A stretch of 64,000 bases of DNA from Terrimicrobium sacchariphilum. GTDB taxonomy: Bacteria; Verrucomicrobiota; Verrucomicrobiia; Chthoniobacterales; Terrimicrobiaceae. Position numbers and translations under genes: made by a program. The DNA lies in assembly GCF_001613545.1 (NCBI RefSeq), contig NZ_BDCO01000002.1:1-64000 (forward strand), in the 5' to 3' direction. The notes below the pieces were generated by a model. It saw nothing but the letters and a program-made list of their open reading frames with translations. It made no database searches and was not told the origin of the DNA. Shown here piece by piece: positions 26,572-35,633 of the stretch (positions are counted from its first letter, which is position 1; each line of letters starts with the position of its first letter).

Positions 26572-29184
26572 ATGCCATCATCCCAAGACGGGCCGCAAAA
26601 GCGGCTCCCCGCTCGTCCTTCGCTGGAATTCCTCCGCAAGGAAGCGAAAAAGCTCCACCGTTCGCTCAAGGAGCAGAACCCGGGCAGCTCACTCTCTCAG
26701 GCACAGCATGCCCTCGCCCGAGAATACGGCTTCGCCAACTGGGCGGAACTCGTCGCCGAAGTCAGCAAGCGTCGCGGAGCTGACTCATCCCCGATGCCTC
26801 TGGATGTCCTGCAGGCATTTCTCAGTGCCGCCGTGCCCCGGCCGGAGGCTCACCACAAATCCGGCTCGCTCGCTCCTGCGGAGGCCATTCTTGAGAAGCA
26901 TCTTGGTCTCGCCTCCCGATCACTCGCCGCCGCTTGCGCCCTCGGCGAAGTCGAGACGGTAAGGGATTTCCTGCAAAAATCAGCTCCCTCCCAGCCGGAA
27001 CCGCCCCGCGACTGGACGCCGCTGGTTTATCTCTGCTTCTCGCGATTCCTGCGAGACCGCGCGCGACCGGAGGCGGATTTCGTTGAGTGCGCCCGCCTGC
27101 TGCTCGCCCATGGGGCTTCGGCGAATGAGCATTTCCTCTCGCCACAGGGCGAGGTCGAAAGCGCGCTGTATGGTGCGGCCGGGATAGCCAATTCCTCCCT
27201 CCTCACCCGCCTGCTTCTCGATGCCGGAGCTGATCCCGATGACGACGAGGCGCTTTATCATGCCTCGGAGTTTACCAGTCATGCCGCGCTCTCGGTCCTG
27301 CTGGCGGCGAATCCCGGCACGGAGCGGGTGAGCTACTGCATGTGCCACAAGATGGACCAGGAAGACCCGGAGGGATTGGCGCTGTTTCTCCGGCATGGAG
27401 CGGACCCCAATGCGCTGATCGGTCGCGGCGTCTTTCGAGGCTCCCGACCGCTGCATTTCGCCCTTTATCGCCGACGCAGCACAGGAATCCTGCGGCTCCT
27501 CCTCGATGCGGGAGCCGATCCGTCGCTCGCCGACGTCAATGGAATCACGCCCGCGCAGCTCGCGGCCCGGCTCGGACAAAAGGAGTCCGCGACGCTCCTG
27601 GGCGCGGATCATCTCGATGGGGAATCCCGCTACCTCATGGCTCTTTCCAGCGGGGACCGGCAGACCGCAGAGACAACGCAGGCGGATTTCCCCGACACTC
27701 CGCAAAAATTCCCGAATCTGCTGGTCGATGCAGCGGAAGCGGGAAACCTGGAGGCCGTACGACTGATGCTCGATGCCGGTTTTCCCATCAATACGCGCGG
27801 CGCGAGCTATGGCGGATGGAACGGCACCGCGCTCGACCACGCCGCCTGGGCTGGCCATGTTGAGGTCGTGCGGCTCCTGCTGGAGCGCGGAGCCGATTTC
27901 CGCCTCGTGCATTCCTATAATGGCACCGCCCTCGGCGCGGCGATAAACGGCGCCAGCCAAGCAGGACATGATCGCGGGGCGGCCACCATCGACATTCTCG
28001 CACGCGCCTATACTCCGTCGGAGCTGAACGGCTATATTTCCTACTCCGAAACGGAACCGAACCCCGACATTCCGCCCCTCCTGCGCCGCATCCAGCAGGA
28101 ACTCCCGCAAGGCTGCGACCGCGAGATGGTTGAGGCCGCAGAAGAGGGCGATGCAGCGAAGCTCCGCCTCCTCCTTGATGCTCATCCTGAAAGAATGACA
28201 AAAGCCTGGGGTGGCCCGTGGGATCAACCTCTTCTGCACCTTGCCGCGACTGGCGGTCATGAGGAATGCGTACGACTGCTCATCGAGCGAGGCTTCGATC
28301 CCAACATGCGCGATCACATGGACAAGGCCACCGCATTGCATTTCGCTGCGGGCGAGGGACGGCTGGAGGTGGTAAAAATCCTTATTGAGGCAGGAGCCGA
28401 TATCGAGGGCGGGGGCAACGACCATGAGCTGAACATCCTCGGCTGGGCGACCTCGCTCGGGCCGTTCCGCGAGGAAACCGCCCGTTACCTGCTCTCCCGC
28501 GGAGCCACGATGACTCTCTGGTCGGCCATCGCTCTCGACGATGCACAGGCCGTGCGCCGGATCGTCCGGGAGAATCCCAACAGCCTCGCGACTGCTCAAA
28601 TGAGCCGCAACGAGGACGCCCGTTCTCCGCTGCACCATGCGGTGGAGCGCAACCGACCCGCGATGGTTCGCCTGCTGCTCGATCTGGGAGCTGACCCCAC
28701 GCGCCATGACGCCCTCGGATTTTCCGCTCTGGGGTGCGTAAGCGAAAAGACTGATCCTGAGATCCTCGCGCTGCTGGAGCAATCCGGCCTCCGGCTCAGT
28801 CTTTACGACGCTCTCGTGCTGGCTCGTTACGAACAGGCGGAGGCATTGCTCGACCCTGCCTCGATCCGCCGGGGCGGCAACCAGACCCACCTCTTCGTCT
28901 ACGCAGTCGCCAAGGGCAACTGGCCGATGGCGGAATGGCTCCTCGCACGAGGAGCGGATATCAATGCCATCGCGGAGGTCTATCAGTGTCCCGCCACCGC
29001 CCTCCACTTTGCAGTGGAAAACAAGCCGCCTGAGCGCATCCGCTGGCTGCTGGATCAGGGGGCAGACCCAGGAATCCGGGACGGCAAATTCGACAGTGAT
29101 GTCCGTGGCTGGGCGACCTTCCTGGGCCGTGACGAGATCGTGCGCATAATTGACGAGCATTTGTCCTCGATTGAGCGAAGGTAA
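26572..29184 (+). CDS. Large ankyrin-repeat protein
   Basis: The 870-aa protein begins with a short helical region (about 16-62: PSLEFLRKEAKKLHRSLKEQ, then AREYGFANWAELV) that often opens ankyrin proteins in soil bacteria. The rest is a long series of ankyrin repeats with phrases such as LLLDAGADPSLADVNGITPAQ, LDHAAWAGHVEVVRLLLERG and ALHFAAGEGRLEVVKILIEAG. There is no signal peptide and no enzyme domain, so a cytosolic protein-binding scaffold is likely. The ligand is unknown. A stem-loop covers the ribosome-binding site, suggesting post-transcriptional control. It is followed after 46 bp by the rhodanese-YceI gene, which has its own strong ribosome-binding site. Confidence 0.92.
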   Translation: MPSSQDGPQKRLPARPSLEFLRKEAKKLHRSLKEQNPGSSLSQAQHALAREYGFANWAELVAEVSKRRGADSSPMPLDVLQAFLSAAVPRPEAHHKSGSLAPAEAILEKHLGLASRSLAAACALGEVETVRDFLQKSAPSQPEPPRDWTPLVYLCFSRFLRDRARPEADFVECARLLLAHGASANEHFLSPQGEVESALYGAAGIANSSLLTRLLLDAGADPDDDEALYHASEFTSHAALSVLLAANPGTERVSYCMCHKMDQEDPEGLALFLRHGADPNALIGRGVFRGSRPLHFALYRRRSTGILRLLLDAGADPSLADVNGITPAQLAARLGQKESATLLGADHLDGESRYLMALSSGDRQTAETTQADFPDTPQKFPNLLVDAAEAGNLEAVRLMLDAGFPINTRGASYGGWNGTALDHAAWAGHVEVVRLLLERGADFRLVHSYNGTALGAAINGASQAGHDRGAATIDILARAYTPSELNGYISYSETEPNPDIPPLLRRIQQELPQGCDREMVEAAEEGDAAKLRLLLDAHPERMTKAWGGPWDQPLLHLAATGGHEECVRLLIERGFDPNMRDHMDKATALHFAAGEGRLEVVKILIEAGADIEGGGNDHELNILGWATSLGPFREETARYLLSRGATMTLWSAIALDDAQAVRRIVRENPNSLATAQMSRNEDARSPLHHAVERNRPAMVRLLLDLGADPTRHDALGFSALGCVSEKTDPEILALLEQSGLRLSLYDALVLARYEQAEALLDPASIRRGGNQTHLFVYAVAKGNWPMAEWLLARGADINAIAEVYQCPATALHFAVENKPPERIRWLLDQGADPGIRDGKFDSDVRGWATFLGRDEIVRIIDEHLSSIERR

Positions 29185-29217
29185 TTACCCGGATTGTTCG
29201 CTGAACCAAACCCTCAC

Positions 29218-29222
29218 GGAGG
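29218..29222 (+). promoter_or_regulatory. Strong Shine-Dalgarno sequence (GGAGG)
   Basis: GGAGG lies eight bases before the ATG at 29231 and fixes the start of the rhodanese-YceI gene, against a further-upstream in-frame start at 29150. It is the clearest ribosome-binding site seen in the window. Confidence 0.8.
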
Positions 29223-29230
29223 AAAACGCC

Positions 29231-30142
29231 ATGACCCAGCCCGCCACGCTCACCGCCACGGAACTTCACACCCTTCTCCGCGAGGGCGGAGCGCCCGTCC
29301 TCATCGATGTACTGACGGAGGAGGCCTTCACGGAACGCCACATTGCGCAGGCGCAGAACTTTTGCGTCTACGAAACCGCGTTTCTCGACAAGGTGGCCGG
29401 GGCGATTCCTTCCAAAGAAACGACCATTGTCGTCTACGGCGAGGGAACTCATGGAGAGGCCGCGCATCGGGCTTGGGAACGATTGACGGGAGCTGGTTAT
29501 ACGAAAGTCCATATCCTTGACGGCGGATTCGCCGCCTGGGCGGAAGCCGGCCTGCCCGCGCATAGCGGCAAAGCCGCCTCGGGTCTGGCGGATGTCTCCG
29601 GGCAGTTCGCCGCCGATACGGAACGCAGCCTGATTTATTGGACCGGAAGGAATCTGTTCAATCACCACACGGGAACGGTCGGGTTGCGCGGGGGATCAGT
29701 CAGCCTCGAAGCGGGCAGGCTCACGGGGGCGGATTTCGTCGTCGATTTCGAAACGGCGACCTCCACCGACCTCAAGGACGAGTCGCTCGTCGCAGCCCTC
29801 ATCGGGCACCTGAAGAGCAGCGACTTTTTCGACGTCGCCAATCACCCGGAAATCCGTTTCGTCCTGACAAAGGCCACGCAAATCCCGGACGCCACCGACG
29901 GTCGAGCCAATACGCGCGTCGAGGGGGATTTCACCCTGCGCGGACAGACGCATCCACTCACCTTTGACGCGCTCATTGCCGTTGACGGAAAGGGCGATCT
30001 CTATGCGCAGGCGGAGTTTGACCTCGATCGCACGATCTGGGGGGCGAATTATGGCTCGGGGCGCATCTTCGAGAGGCTCGGCATGCACGTGGTCAACGAC
30101 CTCGTCCACCTGCACCTTAAGCTGGTCGCGCGCGCGGCCTGA
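29231..30142 (+). CDS. Rhodanese-like domain fused to a YceI-like domain
   Basis: The 303-aa protein joins two domains. Residues 5-113 form a rhodanese-like fold: APVLIDVLTEEAFTERHI, then TTIVVYGEGTHGEAAHRAW and VHILDGGFAAWAEAGLP. Residues 130-300 form a YceI-like lipid-binding barrel, with GGSVSLEAGRLTGADFVVDF, the SSDFFDVANHPEIRF signature and FTLRGQTHPLTFDA. The rhodanese active-loop cysteine expected right after VVY is replaced by G70, so sulphurtransferase activity is unlikely. No signal peptide is seen, although many YceI proteins are periplasmic. YceI binds polyisoprenoid or amide-type lipids in known structures. The role of the fusion is unknown. Confidence 0.85.
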   Translation: MTQPATLTATELHTLLREGGAPVLIDVLTEEAFTERHIAQAQNFCVYETAFLDKVAGAIPSKETTIVVYGEGTHGEAAHRAWERLTGAGYTKVHILDGGFAAWAEAGLPAHSGKAASGLADVSGQFAADTERSLIYWTGRNLFNHHTGTVGLRGGSVSLEAGRLTGADFVVDFETATSTDLKDESLVAALIGHLKSSDFFDVANHPEIRFVLTKATQIPDATDGRANTRVEGDFTLRGQTHPLTFDALIAVDGKGDLYAQAEFDLDRTIWGANYGSGRIFERLGMHVVNDLVHLHLKLVARAA

Positions 30143-30193
30143 GGGAATCCGGGATTTCCAATCGCGACCTGACGTTGTAATACGCAGACCGTG

Positions 30194-31474
30194 ATGCGCT
30201 GCTTTTCCCTCCTCCTTTGCGGATTCCTCGCGGGTTGTGCCATGCCCAACAAGCCGTATTGGGTCAGCGACTGGAAACGCAATCCGCAGGCCGTCGAGCC
30301 CGCGCAGGTCGATCCCAAGCGGTTCTCCAGCCGCCTCGCGGTGGTGGAGCTTGATGAACAGGGCGACCTTTGGGGCGGGCATCAGTTGGAGACAGCCCGC
30401 AAGATGGTGTACGACAGCCCTAAACGCCCGCTGCTCGTCATCTATATCCATGGGTGGCAGACCAACGCCCATCCGAAGAATCGCGATCTCCAGACCTTCA
30501 GCAATTTCATCGCCAAACTCGAAGCCGCGCCCGAGGTGAAGGATTACTTCACGGTCACGGGCGTCTTCATCGGCTGGCGCGGCGCATCCTACACCTCGGA
30601 ATCGTCCCTTACCGGAATCGGATACATTGCCCGCCAGGCATCCTTCTGGTCGCGCCTCGATGCGACGAACCGCGTGGCCGGCGTGCCGCTCACCGGGGCG
30701 ATTTCGGAGCTCGTCTCGGCGGCGCGTTCCTGCCCATCCGACCGCGGCGTGTCGATGCTGATCGGCTATTCCTTCGGAGGGCGCATCCTTGAGCGAACCC
30801 TGGGTCAGGCTCTCGTCTCGCAGCATGCCTACTCCAGCGACCAAGATGGCGCTTTGCTTCCCGCCGACCTGACGATTCTCATCAATCCCGCCTCCGAGTC
30901 GCTCTACGCCCGCCAGCTCAAGCTGGCCATGAAGAACTGGAAGAGCCCGCATCCCGCCATCATCTCGCTAACCTCGGAATCCGACCTAGTCACCGCCGTG
31001 GCCTGGCCGGCGGCCAACTGGATCAGCAATATCTTCGGCGGCTTCCGCAAATACATCCGGAAGGGAACCAAGGAGTCGCAAAAGTCCTTCGTCGTCAGCA
31101 CGGCGGGTCACGATCCGCGCATGCCGACCCATGCCTTTGTCTACGAAGGCCCGGCCACCGTGCCCGACGGGCGCTCGGCCTTTGAGTACAACGCTGACAA
31201 GGCGACGGCGCAACGCTTCTACGTGAGCCAGCCAAACGGCACGAGCGCCTACGGGCTGGAGACGCTGCCCGGGAATCGACCCGGCGTTCTGCCGACGGGC
31301 GGCTATTGGGTGCTGCACGTGCCCTCGGAGATCCTGAAGGGCCATGGCGGCATCTTTGAGGAGGGAGGCATTTTCTCCGAACAGGTGACCGACGTCCTCG
31401 CGGCGCTCTACAGCATCACGAATACAGATGCGATCCGGTCCACCCAGCGGGTCGAGTTGAATACCAGCAGGTAA
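30194..31474 (+). CDS. Lipoprotein alpha/beta-hydrolase
   Basis: The 426-aa protein has a lipoprotein signal peptide (MRCFSLLLCGFLAGCAM; lipobox LAGC) and an alpha/beta-hydrolase domain. The first core strand and oxyanion region are in LLVIYIHGWQTNAH. The nucleophile elbow is GYSFGG (G-x-S-x-G), about residue 193. Esterase or lipase activity at the membrane is likely but the substrate is unknown. Long inserts between the strands and a C-terminal extension (about 320-426) make it larger than a minimal hydrolase. An ATG at 30194 is preferred over the GTG directly before it. It may share a transcript with the lipid-modification genes that follow. Confidence 0.8.
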   Translation: MRCFSLLLCGFLAGCAMPNKPYWVSDWKRNPQAVEPAQVDPKRFSSRLAVVELDEQGDLWGGHQLETARKMVYDSPKRPLLVIYIHGWQTNAHPKNRDLQTFSNFIAKLEAAPEVKDYFTVTGVFIGWRGASYTSESSLTGIGYIARQASFWSRLDATNRVAGVPLTGAISELVSAARSCPSDRGVSMLIGYSFGGRILERTLGQALVSQHAYSSDQDGALLPADLTILINPASESLYARQLKLAMKNWKSPHPAIISLTSESDLVTAVAWPAANWISNIFGGFRKYIRKGTKESQKSFVVSTAGHDPRMPTHAFVYEGPATVPDGRSAFEYNADKATAQRFYVSQPNGTSAYGLETLPGNRPGVLPTGGYWVLHVPSEILKGHGGIFEEGGIFSEQVTDVLAALYSITNTDAIRSTQRVELNTSR

Positions 31475-31527
31475 CGTCGATTTTCGCGCCCAAGTCCGGG
31501 CCCGGGGCGTAACTGACCTCGGACCAC

Positions 31528-32757
31528 GTGAACGCGATCTTTCAGACCCTCCTGCTCAAGACCCTCAGCCGCCTCTCGCGCGGCTCGCTCGAGCTGCGCC
31601 TTCCGACAGGGAGGATCCATCGTTTCGGCGGGCTGGGGAAGGACCTGAGCGTCCGTCTCGATGTGGAGGATAACGCCTTCTTCCGACGTAGCGTGCTTGG
31701 AGGGCCGATCGGCTTTGCCGAGTCGTACATGGCAGGGGAGTGGACGACGCCCGACCTCACGCGTCTGCTGGCGTGGTTCATTCTCAATGGGGACGATGCG
31801 CTGGAGACCCCGGAGCGGCGCACCCGCGGCTGGCTCCTGAATGTCTACAACCGCTGGCTGCACTCGCGGCGGCACAACAGTGTCACCTCCAGCCGCCGCA
31901 ACATCGGGGATCACTACGACCTGAGCAATGAGTTCTTCCAGCTCTGGCTCGATTCCACGATGACGTACTCGAGCGCGTACTTCGATCCTCCCACGCTGTC
32001 GCTGGAGGAGGCGCAGATCGAAAAGTACGACCAGCTGTGCCGCAAGCTTCAGCTCAAGGCTGGCGACCATGTGCTGGAGATCGGGTCGGGGTGGGGCGGA
32101 TTCAGCCTGCACGCCTCGCGGAAATACGGCTGCCGGATCACGACGGTGACGATCTCCGAGCAGCAGTACCGCGAAGCCTCGGCGCGCATCGCTGCTGCCG
32201 GGTTGCAGGACCGCATCGACATCCGCATGGAGGATTACCGTCATATCCAAGGCTCCTTCGACAAGATCGTCTCCATCGAGATGCTGGAGGCGGTGGGTGA
32301 CGCCTATGTCGACGGCTACTTCGCCAAGTGCCAGGAACTGCTCAAGCCGCGCGGCCTCCTCGGGCTGCAAGCCATCCTTTGCCCCGACCAGCAGTATCCC
32401 ATCCTTCGCGACGGGGTGGATTTCATTCAGAAGCACATCTTCCCCGGTTCGCTCCTCATGTCGGTCGGTCGTATCGGCGAGGCCATGCGCCATGGGACAG
32501 CGTTTACCATGCTCGATTACGACGACATGGGACCGTACTACGCGAAGACGCTGAAGCTCTGGCGCGACAACTTTGAGGCGAAACTCGATGCGGTGCGCGC
32601 ACTCGGGTTCGACGAAACGTTTATCCGAAAGTGGCGATACTACCTCTGCTACTGTGAGGCGGCCTTCGCCACGCGGCATATCACGGTGGCTCAGCTCATC
32701 TACACCCGCCCCGACAACATCGCGATCCATTCCCCGGCTTATGATCTCTTTTCTTAG
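31528..32757 (+). CDS. Cyclopropane-fatty-acyl-phospholipid synthase family methyltransferase (first copy)
   Basis: The 409-aa enzyme transfers a methyl group from S-adenosylmethionine to the double bond of phospholipid acyl chains. The N-terminal domain (about 1-100) has the GPIGFAESYMAGEW block that places the lipid. The methyltransferase domain begins at NIGDHYDLSNEFFQLWLD. Its SAM motif is HVLEIGSGWGGFSLHAS, and the conserved SIEMLEAVGDAY and FIQKHIFPG segments follow. Start is GTG at 31528. The small DUF1475 gene overlaps its end by 17 bp. The product could be cyclopropane, methylated or furan-precursor chains; sequence alone does not decide. Confidence 0.92.
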   Translation: MNAIFQTLLLKTLSRLSRGSLELRLPTGRIHRFGGLGKDLSVRLDVEDNAFFRRSVLGGPIGFAESYMAGEWTTPDLTRLLAWFILNGDDALETPERRTRGWLLNVYNRWLHSRRHNSVTSSRRNIGDHYDLSNEFFQLWLDSTMTYSSAYFDPPTLSLEEAQIEKYDQLCRKLQLKAGDHVLEIGSGWGGFSLHASRKYGCRITTVTISEQQYREASARIAAAGLQDRIDIRMEDYRHIQGSFDKIVSIEMLEAVGDAYVDGYFAKCQELLKPRGLLGLQAILCPDQQYPILRDGVDFIQKHIFPGSLLMSVGRIGEAMRHGTAFTMLDYDDMGPYYAKTLKLWRDNFEAKLDAVRALGFDETFIRKWRYYLCYCEAAFATRHITVAQLIYTRPDNIAIHSPAYDLFS

Positions 32758-33070
32758 GGCTCTCTTCCTTCTCATTCTCGCCGCCATGCTGGTCGTCACC
32801 GTGCGGGCCAGCCTCGACACGGCCATCTGGGCGATCCCGCCCATGGTCACGGCGGACAAGTGGTTCCAGGCCACGCTGGCGGACGCCTACTTCGGGTTTC
32901 TCACCTTTTTTGTCTGGGTGGCGTACAAGGAAAACTCCTTCGCGCGATCGGCGGTCTGGTTCATCCTCATCATGCTGCTGGGGAATATCGCCATGGCCAG
33001 CTATGCGCTGATCCAGCTTTTCAAGGTGGACGCCAGCGCGCCGCTCCGCTCTGTTCTGGTCCGATCATGA
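32741..33070 (+). CDS. Small membrane protein, DUF1475-like
   Basis: The 109-aa protein has three hydrophobic helices (about 2-20, 42-60 and 72-95). It contains the recognisable ADAYFGFLTFFVWVAYKE segment typical of DUF1475. I chose the ATG at 32741, inside the end of the preceding gene, because MISFLRALFLLILAAML is a normal first helix and the upstream frame is low-complexity. It overlaps the DUF1295 gene by ATGA. Proteins of this kind commonly sit in cyclopropane-synthase/DUF1295 operons. No reaction is known; a membrane chaperone or subunit role is conceivable. Confidence 0.75.
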   Translation: MISFLRALFLLILAAMLVVTVRASLDTAIWAIPPMVTADKWFQATLADAYFGFLTFFVWVAYKENSFARSAVWFILIMLLGNIAMASYALIQLFKVDASAPLRSVLVRS

Positions 33071-33852
33071 GCATCTGGACCCTTGTCGGAATCGGAATCA
33101 ATGCCGCCATCTTGATGATGGTCGTCGTCTGGTACATCGCGAAGCGGTTGAACAACGCCGGGTACGTCGACGCGGCCTGGTCCTACGGATTCACCTTTGT
33201 CATCGGGGTCTTCGCCCTCACGGGTTCAGGCGATACCACACGCAAGCTTGTCCTCGCCGCCATGGTCGCGGTCTGGAGCCTGCGCCTGGGAACCCACATC
33301 CTGCTCCGCCTCCTCAAGCACCATCCTGCGGAAGATCCACGCTACGCCGAGCTGCGCGAGATGTTCCCAAAGCGCCCGTGGTTCATGTTCTTCGGCTTCT
33401 TCCAGCTCCAGGCCATTCTCATCGGCATCCTGTCGATTCCGTTCGCCATCAGCGCCAGTAATCCCGCCCCTGCGCTCAAGCCGTGGGAGATCGCGGGCGT
33501 GATTCTCTTCGTCGTGGCTTTCCTCGGCGAGATCATGGCGGATGCGCAGCTTGCGGCCTTCAAGCGCGACCCGGCCAATGCTGGCAAGGTCTGCGATGCA
33601 GGCCTGTGGCGGTACTCACGCCACCCGAATTACTTCTTTGAGTGGCTCATCTGGGTGGCGTTTTTCCTCTATGCCCTCGGCTCGCCGCATGGGTGGGTGG
33701 GAATCATTTCGCCGCTGCTCATGCTCCTTTTCCTCACGAAGGTCACCGGTATCCCGCCCGCGGAGGCGCAGTCGCTCAAGAGTCGCGGCGAAGCCTACCG
33801 CGACTACCAGCGGCGGACCAGCGCCTTCGTGCCCTGGCTTCCACGTACCTGA
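33067..33852 (+). CDS. DUF1295 / steroid 5-alpha-reductase-like membrane protein
   Basis: The 261-aa integral membrane protein has about six helices. The DUF1295 signature is at the C-terminal side: GLWRYSRHPNYFFEWLIWVA and then RGEAYRDYQRRTSAFVPWLP. The RHPNYF motif is shared with steroid 5-alpha reductases and isoprenylcysteine methyltransferases. Reduction or methylation of a membrane lipid is therefore a reasonable guess. I set the start at 33067, where the ATG overlaps the previous stop (ATGA). It is 3 bp upstream of the second methyltransferase, so the two are co-translated. Confidence 0.87.
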   Translation: MSIWTLVGIGINAAILMMVVVWYIAKRLNNAGYVDAAWSYGFTFVIGVFALTGSGDTTRKLVLAAMVAVWSLRLGTHILLRLLKHHPAEDPRYAELREMFPKRPWFMFFGFFQLQAILIGILSIPFAISASNPAPALKPWEIAGVILFVVAFLGEIMADAQLAAFKRDPANAGKVCDAGLWRYSRHPNYFFEWLIWVAFFLYALGSPHGWVGIISPLLMLLFLTKVTGIPPAEAQSLKSRGEAYRDYQRRTSAFVPWLPRT

Positions 33853-33855
33853 TTC

Positions 33856-34887
33856 ATGATCGACCTCGACAGCCTCCTCGCCCGTGATCTCCTCCCCGAT
33901 GCGGCCATCCGCCTCGGCATCCGGAAACTCCTCGCCCGCAAGCTGAAGGAGGAAAACCTCGGAGATGTCGAGAAGCAGCAGGAGGCCATCGGGAAATTCA
34001 TCGCCGATCTGGATCGAAGCCCGATCGCAATCAAGACCGCCGACGCCAACGAGCAACACTACGAGGTGCCGACGGCGTTTTTCCGGTACGTTCTCGGACC
34101 GCGCATGAAGTACAGCTGCGGGTACTGGCCGCGCGAGGACACCACCTTTGCCGAGAGCGAGGAGGCCATGCTGGCCCTGACCTGCGAGCGGGCGGATTTC
34201 TCCGATGGCCTCGACATCCTTGAGCTCGGCTGCGGGTGGGGGAGCCTCACGCTCTGGATGGCGGAAAAATACCCCGGTTCGCGAATCACCGGAGTGTCGA
34301 ATTCCCGCACCCAGCGCGAGCACATCGAGGCCGAGGCGGCACGGCGCGGATTGACGAATGTCCGCATCCTCACCGCCGACATGAATGAGTTCGCGGCGGA
34401 ACCGGCGGCCTACGACCGGGTCGTCTCCGTCGAGATGTTTGAGCACATGAAAAACTACCGCCAGCTCATGGCGCGAGTCGCCTCGTGGCTGCGCCCGGGC
34501 GGGAAGTTGTTCGTCCACATCTTCACGCACAAGGACTATGCCTATCATTTCGAGGGCACGGACCCGTCGGACTGGATCACGCGATATTTCTTTGCCGGCG
34601 GCACGATGCCCTCGGATCACCTGCTGCTGTATTTCCAAGATGACCTGAAGATCGAGCACCACTGGCGCGTCTGTGGCACCCACTACCAGCGCACCTCCGA
34701 GGCGTGGTTGAAGGAAATGGACGCCCATGCCGCCGAGATCCGCCCCATCCTTGAGGATACCTATGGCGCGGAGAATTTCGCCCGGTGGCGGGCCTACTGG
34801 CGGGTGTTTTTCATGGCGTGCGCGGAGCTTTGGGGGTATCGGGACGGGTCCGAGTGGATCGTCAGTCACTACCTTTTCCGAAAATGA
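33856..34887 (+). CDS. Cyclopropane-synthase-like SAM methyltransferase (second copy)
   Basis: This 343-aa protein has the methyltransferase domain of the cyclopropane-synthase family but a different N-terminal region (helical, [19 protein letters not shown]). The SAM motif is [33 protein letters not shown] and the [14 protein letters not shown] block follow. The second resembles the branch that includes coclaurine N-methyltransferase-like and other lipid methylases. Having two divergent copies in one operon suggests successive or alternative methylations of an acyl chain. It overlaps the following TPR gene by ATGA. Confidence 0.88.
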   Translation: MIDLDSLLARDLLPDAAIRLGIRKLLARKLKEENLGDVEKQQEAIGKFIADLDRSPIAIKTADANEQHYEVPTAFFRYVLGPRMKYSCGYWPREDTTFAESEEAMLALTCERADFSDGLDILELGCGWGSLTLWMAEKYPGSRITGVSNSRTQREHIEAEAARRGLTNVRILTADMNEFAAEPAAYDRVVSVEMFEHMKNYRQLMARVASWLRPGGKLFVHIFTHKDYAYHFEGTDPSDWITRYFFAGGTMPSDHLLLYFQDDLKIEHHWRVCGTHYQRTSEAWLKEMDAHAAEIRPILEDTYGAENFARWRAYWRVFFMACAELWGYRDGSEWIVSHYLFRK

Positions 34888-35627
34888 AGCGCGCGCTCCT
34901 GTTCTTCGCCATCCCTGCCGTGGCCTGGAGCCAGAGCGTGCCCGAGCTTATCCGCAAAACCGACGCCCTCGACGCGAAGAACCGCAATACCGAGGCGCTG
35001 GTCGTCATCCAACAGGCCGACCAGCTCTCCCCCGACAACGCGGAAATCCTCTACCGTCTGGCCAAGCAGAAGGCCCAGCTGATGCTGGATGCCAAGTCCT
35101 CCGCCGAGCGCAAGCAACTCGGCAGCGAGGCCCTGGATGCCGCCCAGCGCGCAGTCGCCGCCGACCCAAAGAGCGCCGAGGCGCATCTTTCCCTTTCCAT
35201 CGTCTATGGGCGGCTCGCCCAGGACGAATCCGCCCGGCGCAAAGTGGAGCTTTCCCGTCTCATCCGCGATGAGGCGGAAATCGCCGCGAAGCTTGATCCC
35301 AAGGAAGACTACGCCTGGCACGTTCTCGGGCGCTGGAACTATGAAATGGCGAACTTCAATGCCGTACTAAAGGCCCTTGCGCAGGCGATCTACGGAAAAT
35401 TTCCCGACGCCTCGAACGAAAAGGCGGTCGAGTACCTGGAAAAGGCCGTCGCGCTGCGTCCTGACAGGGTTGTCCACCAGATCGAACTGGGCCGTGCCTA
35501 CCTCGCAATTGGAGAAAAAGACAAGGCGCGCGCCGCCTTGGAAAAGGGACTTTCCTTGCCTTCCGTGGCCAAGGATGACAATGAGACAAAAGAACGGGGG
35601 CGCAAAGCGCTCAGCCAGTTGAACTGA
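34884..35627 (+). CDS. Exported TPR protein
   Basis: The 247-aa protein has a signal peptide ([18 protein letters not shown]) and at least four TPR-like units. These include [33 protein letters not shown] and [20 protein letters not shown]. The arrangement recalls regulator-of-microtubule-dynamics-like TPR proteins in bacteria, but no function follows from that. The ATG at 34884 overlaps the methyltransferase stop. It sits between lipid-methylating enzymes and a glycolipid-type glycosyltransferase, so it may be a periplasmic partner in membrane maintenance. Confidence 0.8.
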   Translation: MKRALLFFAIPAVAWSQSVPELIRKTDALDAKNRNTEALVVIQQADQLSPDNAEILYRLAKQKAQLMLDAKSSAERKQLGSEALDAAQRAVAADPKSAEAHLSLSIVYGRLAQDESARRKVELSRLIRDEAEIAAKLDPKEDYAWHVLGRWNYEMANFNAVLKALAQAIYGKFPDASNEKAVEYLEKAVALRPDRVVHQIELGRAYLAIGEKDKARAALEKGLSLPSVAKDDNETKERGRKALSQLN

Positions 35628-35633
35628 TCCTCC

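Noticed and set aside
26980-29160. 726-codon frame antisense to the ankyrin gene
   Set aside because: The sense strand has obvious ankyrin repeats; the antisense frame is a by-product of repeated GC-rich codons.
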